The translations under genes were made by a program, and so were the position numbers. The notes under the pieces were generated by a model that saw only the letters and a list, made by a program, of their open reading frames with translations, did not search any database and was not told the DNA's origin. From Nostoc edaphicum CCNP1411 (GTDB taxonomy: Bacteria > Cyanobacteriota > Cyanobacteriia > Cyanobacteriales > Nostocaceae), in assembly GCF_014023275.1 (NCBI RefSeq), contig NZ_CP054698.1, positions 6,843,001 through 6,907,000 on the forward strand: 64,000 nt of DNA, given 5' to 3'. This document shows, piece after piece, positions 56,120 to 64,000 of the stretch (positions within the stretch are counted from its first letter, which is position 1; each line of letters opens with the position of its first letter).

Positions 56120-56274
56120 TTTCTGCTTTTTTTCAACGATTCAACTCAACTCAGCCTCTGAAAGATGTTGGGTAACTTTCTCTTAGCTTCTATTTATTGC
56201 CGCTAAATGCCAATTAGTCCAAACTCAAGAACTGAGTCACAAGCATTACACCCCAAAATTGAAAAATCAAAGAA
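56120..56274. other. Junction between the two inverted IS copies
   Basis: A short stretch between the converging transposase genes. It contains the candidate inner end word AGTCCAAACTCAAG at about 56215 and is otherwise AT-rich. Confidence 0.4.
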
Positions 56275-57586
56275 TTAAGCAGATTGTGGCACTTGTTTTT
56301 TTTGTTTTGCAGTGCTTTTTTTGACAGTTGGATAACGAATTCTACGAGTGCGAGTTTGACCTTCTGTCCATCCAGGGGATTTTCCACGAGGTTTAGGAGG
56401 AACAGCAGGTGTCCCAATTGCCGCGAAAATTTCTCCCATCGCTTGAGCTACTCGTCCGGGACTCAGCTTGGGTTTTGGTTTTTGCCAGGGTAAAGGGTTG
56501 TCGGTGACAAAATCGCGTGCTAACCATAATTGCCAAGTCATCAGAGGTAAAAGATCACTCCATCGCTCACACTGTTCAGGAGTGCTGAGATTTGGAAGCG
56601 TCCAATGTAGTCGTTGCTTGGCAAATCTATACCAATGGTCAATCGCAAATCGGCGAAAGTAAAGTCGCCATAATTGTGATAAAGCCGGCATTTCAACTCC
56701 AACCCACACTAACCATAAAGGTTTTGTCTTCGCCTCCCCCCAATTCATCAGTTCGCTGGATTTGAATCAGATTCATTGAGTGTTTAGCAGACTGTTGAAA
56801 ATGCAGATTACACCACAGACGGATGCACATCTGCCCCATTTTGGAATCATTAATCTCTAAACTTTGGTCGGGTGTCCACCATGTAGTTGAGTCGTTCACC
56901 TTGAACTTATCACCATGAATCCTCGGACGACCATGACCTCGATAAACTGGCGGCGCACCATAGAGTAGTCGATTAGAACGCACGCGCATTAATTTATCTG
57001 CGGCAATGTCGGCAGTTTGTTTGACAAAACTTGCACAGCCATATTCCGCATCCCACAAGCTAATCGGACGTGTTGGCAAATTTTCACAAACAAGTTTTAG
57101 TTGTGCCGCAGCTTTTTGAATCGGGTTTTCAAAACTTGTAATCCGTTCATGTAATAACGGTAATGCCCAACTGCCTTCTGTTTCTGGAATTATTGCTATG
57201 GTGCTGTAACCTTGTCCTATTGTTACTGGTTTTGCCCCTGACATTGGATGGGCTTGATGCTCAAAAGTTCGTTCTCGAAGTGTGCGCGCATCAGGTCTTG
57301 CCCAAGCTGTATGATCTCCTGCTAAGACTATTTGTTCTCTAACTGACTGTTGTTTTATATACAACTTCATTAATTCTGTTCTGGGTGGCTCACCGTCTTG
57401 TATTGCTTCATAGGTACTAGACCACTTTCTTCTAAATACTGGACTTACCGATAATTCTGCAAATGAATAAACACTACGTGTTACCAACACTGCATCCATC
57501 AGGTCAAATAAAGCATCTTTGGCTTTGCCCAGGATGGTGTATATTCCTGTGCGGAATTGTTTAAGCTTATCTAATGTCATGGTCAA
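56275..57586 (-). pseudogene. DDE transposase with a frameshift at a G6 run (right copy)
   Basis: The N-terminal part (57586 to about 56700) encodes LDKLKQFRTGIYTILGKAKD, AGDHTAWARPDARTL (first Asp) and LWDAEYGCASFV (second Asp). The C-terminal part is in another frame (about 56748 to 56275) and encodes KPLWLVWVGVEMPALSQLW and AIDHWYRFAKQRLHW. The frames meet near 56740 at a GGGGGG run (GATGAATTGGGGGGAGGCG on the gene strand). Either an indel in the homopolymer killed the gene, or the site is a slippery frameshift; the left copy has no such run and reads straight through, which favours an indel. Confidence 0.85.
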
Positions 57587-57843
57587 GCTGTAAGATATTT
57601 CCTCTTTTCAGCATTGACCAAAAAGTGGTTAGTTCAACATGACTGACCACTTTTTCTTTTTCGAGAGGTTTCTGTTCTTTATTTGTAGTGTGATTTTTTA
57701 GCTCCGTAAGTCTGTTGGTGTTATCTTCCGTTTGCTCGTATTTAGTCTAAACTCCAGAGCCATACCTTCCTTACGGTAAGCTACGCTAATGCAACAACTT
57801 TTTCTACATAACCTATGATGTAAGTAAGTACTTGCCAACACAA

Positions 57844-58458
57844 ATGAATAAAATTATCCGTTCATCAGCTCTTACCCGTACACGTTTGATAGAAGCCGCC
57901 TCGCAGGTATTTGCTAGTTTAGGTGTTCAAGGAGCAACTACCCGTGAAATAGCTCGTGTTGCTGGTGTCAATGAGGTGACTTTATTTCGCCATTTTGCTA
58001 GCAAAGAACAACTTCTAGGAGCAGTAATGGAAAATGCCTTGGCACTCCAGACACAAGCCCTTGCACACCCCGAAGCGTGGACACAGGATTTGAAAATTGA
58101 TTTAAGACAATATGCCCATCTTTACAATAGTATGCTAGAGGTACAGGAAGACTTAATTCGTACCTTCATTGGGGAAGCCAAACGTCATCCAGAGGCAGCC
58201 AAACAAGTGATTCAAGAAGCTGCCAAGCCTTTAGGGGAAAAACTGGTAGCTTACCTGCAATCGAGTCAGAGACGAGGCGCTGTCAGAGCAGATATTGATC
58301 CATTTCCGGCAGTCGATATGTTTACAGGAATGCTGCTAGCTGGAATGCTATGTCGCAGTGCAAAATTTAATCAAAGTAGCTATAGCTGTGAAGAATATAT
58401 CGAAACCTGTGTAGATATTTTTGTGCGCGGTATCAGTGTTGCTCCCTCTCAGTTATGA
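57844..58458 (+). CDS. TetR-family transcriptional regulator
   Basis: The 204-residue protein starts with the TetR helix-turn-helix (TRTRLIEAASQVFASLGVQG ATTREIARVAGVNEVTLFRH FASKEQLL) and has a C-terminal ligand-binding helical domain (about 60-200). Such repressors bind palindromes and are released by small hydrophobic ligands. A TTG at 57832 would add four residues. It has no obvious target beside it: the divergent side is broken transposase DNA, and the downstream gene is a sensor kinase 320 bases away. The AACTAAAC palindromes at 27212 and 50454 are possible distant sites, but nothing links them directly. Confidence 0.88.
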   Translation: MNKIIRSSALTRTRLIEAASQVFASLGVQGATTREIARVAGVNEVTLFRHFASKEQLLGAVMENALALQTQALAHPEAWTQDLKIDLRQYAHLYNSMLEVQEDLIRTFIGEAKRHPEAAKQVIQEAAKPLGEKLVAYLQSSQRRGAVRADIDPFPAVDMFTGMLLAGMLCRSAKFNQSSYSCEEYIETCVDIFVRGISVAPSQL

Positions 58459-58780
58459 AGAATGCTGAGTTCCGTTAGTTGGGTGTTGCCCGTGCCAAGT
58501 ACTGAGTTAAAAGACCCTTGATTTTGGCATTTGTTATAAACTTGAGTCGCTGGATTTATTAAAATTGAGTATTTATTATCGTCAAATGCATGTTATGGAT
58601 ATAAAAAATTAGTAATAAATTCTAGCTTCCAATACTATACTACCGAGTAATTAACCTCTAACAAAAGAAGCTTTTATAAATCAAGAAAAATCTATCTGTA
58701 GATAAATTACTAAAATTTGCAACCTAGCTTAGGGTGTATACAGCTGTTGCAATAAGTATTGGTTGTTCCAAAACATTTTC
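58459..58780. other. Intergenic region before the large kinase gene
   Basis: About 320 AT-rich bases between the TetR gene and the hybrid kinase. No repeat or regulatory motif recognised; the kinase promoter is expected here. Confidence 0.3.
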
Positions 58781-61700
58781 ATGCCTCATATTCATTCTTC
58801 CCAATTACTGCGTTATGGTATCACTGTATTAATTGTTGCAATTGCATTAGTGCTAATGCTGATGCTAGACCCTTGGTTAAGCATGAGTGGAACTCCTTTC
58901 CTGCTATTTTTTAGCGCTGTAACAGTGAGTGCTTGGTATGGTGGTTTGAAATCAGGGCTTTTAGCAACTTCCTTGTCTGCTCTACTGAGCAATTACTTCT
59001 TTCTACCGCCAGTTTTTGAGCTAAGTTTTGATTTATCAAATTCTGTGCGAATTGGGTTGTTTGCATTACAGGGATTGCTTTTTAGTATCATCTGTGAATC
59101 ATTAAAGACTGCTAAAAAACAGGCTGATGGAAATCTACAAAAGCTAAGAGTTAGTGAGGAGAGATTTCGATTAGCGTTAAGCAGTTCAGATATTTTAGTA
59201 TTTCAGCAGGATCGTGATTTGCGATATCAGTGGATTCATAATCCTCAAGGTCTAGAAACTGCTGAGAAAATGTTAGGGAAGTCTGATTATGAATTATTTT
59301 CAGCCTTAGTAGCAGAGCAATTGAGGGTAATTAAACTGAAGGTAATAGAGACTGGTGTTGCAACCCGTGAAGAAGTTTATCTAACAACTTGTGGAAAATA
59401 CCGTTGCTATGATTTGCTGGTTGAACCACTAAGGGATGCAGGCAATAACATTCAGGGTATTACCTGTGCAGGCGTGAATATTACCGAGCGCAAGCAGGCA
59501 GAAATAGAAAAAGCCAGGTTGCATCAGGAACTTCAGCAAGCTGTTCAGCAAAAAGAAGAATCTCTGGCGTTACTCAATGCTTGGCTTGCTAGTTCACCAG
59601 TAGCGCTGGCTTTTCTCGATATGGAATTGCGTTACATTCATGCGAATGAAGCCCTGGCCGCCATCAACGGTATACCGCAAAGTCAACATATTGGCCGCAC
59701 CTTGAGGGAAGTACTACCGGAATGGGCAGCCCAAATTGAGCCTGTTTTTGAGCAAGTGATGGAATCTAGGCAGCCCTTGCTTAACCAAGAAGTGAGCGGT
59801 GAAACTTGTCCGCCTGGGATATATCGTTATAGTCTTGTCAGCTATCATCCAGTGTGTTTACCGGATGGGCAGCTGTTAGGAGTAGGTGTAACTGGAATTG
59901 ATATTACTCAACTCAAACAAACTGAGCAAGCATTACGAGAAAGCGAAGCGAAGTTTCGCAGCGTGGTTGAGTCAAACATGATTGGTATTGGCTTCTGGAA
60001 TAGAGACGGTAGGATCACAGATGCTAATGATGCCTTCCTGAATATGGTGGGTTATTCTCGTGAAGAATTAGTTTCTGGAAAACTTAACTGGCAAAACTTG
60101 ACACCTACAGAATACCTGCCACTCGATAAGCAAGCACTGAATCAATTTCAAGACAGTTCCTTTTGCACACCATATCAAAAAGAATATATCCGAAAAGACG
60201 GCTCACGCTTCCCAATTTTGGCAGGTGGTAGCCATTTTGAAGGGACTGTAGAACGAGGAGCTTTTTTTATTCTCGATATTACAGAGCGTAAGCAAGCTGA
60301 GGAAAGACTGCGCTATATCGCCCAGATTAGCAATTTACTCTCTACTTCGCTAGATTATGAAAAAACATTAGAACAAATCGCCAAAATTTCAGTTCCCCAA
60401 CTTGCTGATTGGTGTAGCGTAGACATTTTAAATGATGATGGTTCCATTCGCCGCCTACCCATTGCCCATGCAGACCCATCGAAAGCGGAGTTGGCGCGTA
60501 AACTTCAGGAGTATGCAACAGATTACAAGGGTGTAAGTGCAATTACTAGAGTAATGCAAACTGGGCAAAGCGAATTAATCTCAGAGATATCTGACTCGCT
60601 ATTAGTAGCAAGTACTCAGAATCAGGAACACTTAGAACTGGTTCGGCAATTGGGGATTAAGTCTGTGATGATTGTGCCGTTAATCACACAAGGGCAAGTA
60701 CTCGGCACTATCACCTTTGTCACCGCAGAATCAAACCGTCGCTACGATCGCTCTGACCTAACTTTAGCAACAGATATTACCCATCGTGCTGCTTTAGCAG
60801 TAGAAAATGCCCGACTTTATGGAGATATCCACCAGGCTTTAATCCATTACGCCGAATCTCTATCTCTTCTAGATGCGCTGCTAGGTGCTGCTCCTGTTGC
60901 CGTATGCTTTTTAGATCGGGAACTGCGATATATCCGAATTAATCAAGTTTTCGCTGATATTAACGGTTTGACTGTAGAAGAACATCTAGGACGCAAATTT
61001 GGAGAAGTGTTGCCAGCGATGGCGACTGAGTTAGAGCAACAGTTACAGCGGGTGTTGGATACTGGAGAACCCCTGCTGAATATAGAAATTAGCGGTGAGA
61101 CAAGGAAGCAACCCGAACGTTACGGCTACTGGCTGGGCAACTATTACCCAGTCAACAATGCAATGGGCGAAACGGTAGGAATTGGGATTATTTTGGCAGA
61201 TGTGACATCAGCAAAGGAAACAGAAGTTGCTTTGCGGGAAAGCGAAGAAAGGTTCCGAACCATCTTCAATCAGGCAGCTGTGGGGATTAGTCTGGTAGCG
61301 TTGGATGGACAATTTCTACAAATTAATTCTGCTCTGTGCGAAATTACTGGATACAGCCATGAAGAGTTAATTCAAATGAACTTCGAGGAAATTACCCACC
61401 CTGACGACTTAGAAGTTGATTGGGAGAATGCTCGGCGAGTCTTGGCAAAAGAAATTAGTGGTTATTCCCTAGAGAAGCGCTACATCCGCAAAGATGGTTC
61501 CATTGTTTGGGTAAACCTAACTTCATCAGCAGTTTGGAATGCTAACGGACAACCAAAGTATGCATTAGGCATTATTGAGGATATTAGTGAACGCAAACGA
61601 GTTGAAGCCACACAACAGTTTTTAGTCGAAGCCAGCACCTTACTAGCTGCGTCATTAGATTATGAGATCGCCTTGGAAAGTGTGGCTAATCTTGCAGTTC

Positions 61701-63838
61701 CGACCCTTGCAGACTGGTGTATTGTAGATGTTTTCCAGGAAGATTGGTCAAGTAAACAAATTGCGATCGCAATTGCCGACCCTACAAAACTAAAGATTTT
61801 AGACGAAATTCGACGGCGTTATCGACCCAAAACTAGAGCCAAACAGCTTGTACGGCAGCTAAAGCTAGGAATATCTGCCTTTTACTCCGAATTATCTGAC
61901 TCTAATCTTGTCCAGATGGCTGAAGATGAGGAACATCTGCAATTGCTGCAAAGCCTGGGTATTCGTTCTCTCATGGTGATTCCAGTTCGTTCTCGTGGGC
62001 AATTATTTGGAGCAATCTCTTTTTTTACAGCCGAGTCGGGTCGGTACTACCAACAAACAGACTTGGCTTTAGCAGAAGATATTGCTCGTCGGGCGGCGAC
62101 AGCCATCGACAACGCTAGACTTTACCAGGAAACTCAACAGGCAAAACAGGCAGCTGAACGGTCTGTTAATCGCACGGTACTTTTACAAAGAATAACTGCT
62201 GCCCTCTCGGAAGCCCTAACTCCCCAACAGGTGGCTGATGTGGTGGTGAACCAAGGGATTGCCGCCTTAGAAGCCACTGCTGGTTCCGTTGTCTTACTTA
62301 CTGAGGGGGGTAAAGAACTGAAAGTTGTGCAAGCAATTGGCTATCCACAATCGCTGATGGATGCTTGGGCAAATTTTCCGATCGCAGCACCTAACCAAAT
62401 TGCGGAAACAGTCAGAACTAGAGCGCCGATTTTTTTAGAAAATTTAGCAGCCTTGATTGCTAAATATCCTCATTTAACGGGTGCTGTGACTCTTACCGGA
62501 AATAATGCCTGGGCTACCATTCCCTTGATCGCAGAAGGTAAAATAATTGGGGCACTGGGATTAAGCTTTGCCACTGTACAAATATTTAACGAAGAAGACC
62601 GGGGATTTATGTTGACACTGGGACAACAATGTGCTCAAGCAATCGCCCGCGCTCAACTTTACGAAGCCGAAAAGACTGCAAGGGCACAAGCCGAGACAGC
62701 CAACCGGATTAAGGATGAATTTTTGGCTGTCCTTTCCCATGAACTCCGAACTCCTTTGAATCCGATTTTAGGGTGGGCAAAGTTACTCAGAACCCGCAAG
62801 TTCGACGAACCCACCAAAATCCGGGCGTTGGAAACAATCGAGCGGAATGCTAAGTTACAAACCCAATTGATTGGGGATTTACTTGATGTTTCGCGGATTT
62901 TACAAGGTAAAGTCAGGTTAAATCTCTATGCAGTCAATTTGAAAGCAGCGATCGCAGCTGCACTAGAAACGGTACGTTTAGCAGCAGAAGCCAAATCAAT
63001 TCAAATTCAAACGGTGTTAAGTGATGATATCGGCAAAGTTCTCGGCGATGGCGATCGCTTGCAACAAGTAATGTGGAATCTCCTCTCCAATGCCGTTAAA
63101 TTCACACCCACAGAAGGACTTGTAGAAGTGCGGCTAGAGCAAGTTGGGTTAGATGCCCAAATCCAGGTGATTGATACAGGTAAGGGAATCAACCCAGAAT
63201 TTTTACCCTACGTCTTTGATTATTTCCGCCAAGCAGATGCTAAAACAACCAGAGTATTTGGTGGATTGGGATTGGGACTGGCAATTGTGCGCCATCTCGT
63301 AGAACTTCACGGTGGTACAGTTCAGGCAGAGAGTCTGGGAGAAGGACAGGGGGCTACCTTTACAGTCAGACTACCTTTGCTGAAAAATTCTGAGTTGCGA
63401 GTCAGCAGTGATGAGGCTTCTCAAACAGAACTGAGTACCGACGACACATTACTTGCTGGAGTGCAAATATTGCTTGTGGACGATCAAGCTGATGTGCGAG
63501 AGTTTTTTAGCTTTGCACTAGAACAATATGGTGCAACTGTCACAGCAGTTGAATCAGCAACCGAAGCGCTAGAAATATTAGTGCAATCCAAGCCAGATAT
63601 TCTGTTAAGTGATATTGGAATGCCTTTAATGGATGGCTATATGTTGCTTGGCGAGGTGAGAAAATTACCGCCAGAACAAGGTGGAGAAATTCCAGCGATC
63701 GCTTTGACTGCTTATGCTGGAGAAATTAATTATAACCAAGCAATGGCAGCAGGATTTCAAAAACACTTACCGAAACCCGTCGATCCTGTAGATTTAGCCG
63801 CTGCGATCGTTAATCTGATTGGGCACAATCAACCTTGA
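58781..63838 (+). CDS. Large hybrid sensor histidine kinase (DUF4118-PAS-GAF-HisKA-HATPase-REC)
   Basis: The about 1685-residue protein begins with a KdpD-like DUF4118 membrane domain (about 8-110; VSAWYGGLKSGLLATSLSALL). Then come PAS domains (about 125-250, 265-385, 390-510; and 700-820, 825-945), GAF domains (about 515-690, 945-1115, 1120-1290), a HisKA domain (FLAVLSHELRTPLNPILGWA, phospho-acceptor His near 1320), an HATPase domain (MWNLLSNAVKFTP, IDTGKGINP, GGLGLGLAIV) and a C-terminal receiver (ILLVDDQADV; phospho-Asp in LLSDIGMPLMDGY near 1611; KPVD). It is a multi-signal kinase, probably sensing light, redox or small ligands through PAS/GAF. No GAF Cys for a bilin is obvious by eye. 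A TTG at 58763 would add six residues. No response regulator partner is adjacent. Confidence 0.93.
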   Translation: MPHIHSSQLLRYGITVLIVAIALVLMLMLDPWLSMSGTPFLLFFSAVTVSAWYGGLKSGLLATSLSALLSNYFFLPPVFELSFDLSNSVRIGLFALQGLLFSIICESLKTAKKQADGNLQKLRVSEERFRLALSSSDILVFQQDRDLRYQWIHNPQGLETAEKMLGKSDYELFSALVAEQLRVIKLKVIETGVATREEVYLTTCGKYRCYDLLVEPLRDAGNNIQGITCAGVNITERKQAEIEKARLHQELQQAVQQKEESLALLNAWLASSPVALAFLDMELRYIHANEALAAINGIPQSQHIGRTLREVLPEWAAQIEPVFEQVMESRQPLLNQEVSGETCPPGIYRYSLVSYHPVCLPDGQLLGVGVTGIDITQLKQTEQALRESEAKFRSVVESNMIGIGFWNRDGRITDANDAFLNMVGYSREELVSGKLNWQNLTPTEYLPLDKQALNQFQDSSFCTPYQKEYIRKDGSRFPILAGGSHFEGTVERGAFFILDITERKQAEERLRYIAQISNLLSTSLDYEKTLEQIAKISVPQLADWCSVDILNDDGSIRRLPIAHADPSKAELARKLQEYATDYKGVSAITRVMQTGQSELISEISDSLLVASTQNQEHLELVRQLGIKSVMIVPLITQGQVLGTITFVTAESNRRYDRSDLTLATDITHRAALAVENARLYGDIHQALIHYAESLSLLDALLGAAPVAVCFLDRELRYIRINQVFADINGLTVEEHLGRKFGEVLPAMATELEQQLQRVLDTGEPLLNIEISGETRKQPERYGYWLGNYYPVNNAMGETVGIGIILADVTSAKETEVALRESEERFRTIFNQAAVGISLVALDGQFLQINSALCEITGYSHEELIQMNFEEITHPDDLEVDWENARRVLAKEISGYSLEKRYIRKDGSIVWVNLTSSAVWNANGQPKYALGIIEDISERKRVEATQQFLVEASTLLAASLDYEIALESVANLAVPTLADWCIVDVFQEDWSSKQIAIAIADPTKLKILDEIRRRYRPKTRAKQLVRQLKLGISAFYSELSDSNLVQMAEDEEHLQLLQSLGIRSLMVIPVRSRGQLFGAISFFTAESGRYYQQTDLALAEDIARRAATAIDNARLYQETQQAKQAAERSVNRTVLLQRITAALSEALTPQQVADVVVNQGIAALEATAGSVVLLTEGGKELKVVQAIGYPQSLMDAWANFPIAAPNQIAETVRTRAPIFLENLAALIAKYPHLTGAVTLTGNNAWATIPLIAEGKIIGALGLSFATVQIFNEEDRGFMLTLGQQCAQAIARAQLYEAEKTARAQAETANRIKDEFLAVLSHELRTPLNPILGWAKLLRTRKFDEPTKIRALETIERNAKLQTQLIGDLLDVSRILQGKVRLNLYAVNLKAAIAAALETVRLAAEAKSIQIQTVLSDDIGKVLGDGDRLQQVMWNLLSNAVKFTPTEGLVEVRLEQVGLDAQIQVIDTGKGINPEFLPYVFDYFRQADAKTTRVFGGLGLGLAIVRHLVELHGGTVQAESLGEGQGATFTVRLPLLKNSELRVSSDEASQTELSTDDTLLAGVQILLVDDQADVREFFSFALEQYGATVTAVESATEALEILVQSKPDILLSDIGMPLMDGYMLLGEVRKLPPEQGGEIPAIALTAYAGEINYNQAMAAGFQKHLPKPVDPVDLAAAIVNLIGHNQP

Positions 63839-64000
63839 CCAAAAAGCGGAGGGGCAGGGAGCAGGGAGCAGGGGGAGAAAGCCCTGCCCCAAAGCCGTGG
63901 AGCGGAGCAAAGCATGGGTGGGTATGAAGCCCCGCCATAAAGGGCGCTCTTATTGGGGCGGAGTACAAGCTCGTCTGGTGTTTTCCCCCTTGCTCCCTGC
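63839..64000. repeat. Terminal repeat with GCAGGGAGCAGGG inverted pair
   Basis: The words GGCAGGGAGCAGGGAGCAGG (about 63851-63870) and CCCCCTTGCTCCCTGC (at the window end) are rough inverted repeats enclosing about 120 bases with GAAAGCCCTGCCCC. This is either a fold-back repeat or the start of a further element cut by the window end. Confidence 0.5.

Larger units (their letters stand above)
54476..57766. mobile_element. Two inverted copies of one DDE insertion sequence
   Basis: A plus-strand transposase copy (54613-56119) and a minus-strand copy (56275-57586) of the same family face each other. The outer ends share CTGGAGTTTAGACTAAA (left, 54475-54492) and its complement (right, about 57749-57765). 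A related end word, AGTCCAAACTCAAG (about 56215-56228), lies between them and fits the inner end of the left copy. No clear inner end is visible for the right copy. Both transposase genes are broken. Confidence 0.7.

Overview
The window comes from a filamentous, probably heterocyst-forming cyanobacterium of the Nostoc/Anabaena group. The evidence is a psbA gene for photosystem II D1, many HIP1 octamers (GCGATCGC), short tandem heptanucleotide repeats (GGGGACT / CTGAGTG types), many dispersed palindromic repeats, and gene families typical of Nostoc (FUSC transporter, Uma2, SLH protein, multi-PAS/GAF hybrid kinases). This is chromosome-like housekeeping DNA loosely sprinkled with mobile and repetitive DNA. 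I saw no prophage, no Cas genes, no CRISPR array, no rRNA and no tRNA.\n\nLayout. 0-5 kb: a small lipoprotein, a bitopic coiled-coil protein in the FtsL position, ftsI, and a heme-oxygenase-like iron protein. 5-10 kb: two methyltransferases, a glycerophosphodiester phosphodiesterase and a decayed IS4 element. 10-21 kb: ligA, a membrane-anchored patatin/cPLA2-type lipase, a Uma2 nuclease, glgP and a FUSC transporter. 21-27 kb: a ParE/RelE-type toxin-antitoxin pair, an antitoxin followed by a truncated vapC, an aldo/keto reductase, an apparently intact IS630 element and a B12-binding radical SAM protein. 27-36 kb: a YdeP/FdhF-type molybdoenzyme, TspO, an SH3-type secreted protein, mutL, an adenosine-deaminase-like protein and a second antitoxin with a nonsense-mutated vapC. 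36-46 kb: a GHL10 glycosidase fused to a pepsin-like domain, a phosphodiester glycosidase (NAGPA) family protein, a CHASE3/PAS histidine kinase, a HIT protein and psbA. 46-54 kb: a RibD-type reductase, an exported DUF2252 protein, a metallophosphoesterase, a repeat-containing membrane protein, an SLH protein, rpiA and a GNAT enzyme. 54-64 kb: two inverted copies of one DDE transposase (one split by a MITE, one frameshifted), a TetR regulator and a 1.7-kilo-residue hybrid sensor kinase.\n\nMost genes stand alone or in convergent/divergent pairs, so few operons can be proposed: the FtsL-like gene with ftsI, and the three toxin-antitoxin pairs. The clearest biological themes are cell division (FtsL-like and FtsI), cell-surface and periplasmic hydrolases (GHL10-protease fusion, NAGPA family, metallophosphoesterase, exported DUF2252, SLH), two-component sensing, and repeat/MITE traffic that has entered or broken genes. 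The strongest candidates for something under-described are the glycosidase-pepsin fusion, the exported kinase-fold-like DUF2252 protein, the FtsL candidate, and the toxin-specific decay of the two PIN-type modules.\n\nAll family assignments are from reading motifs by eye. No similarity search was run.
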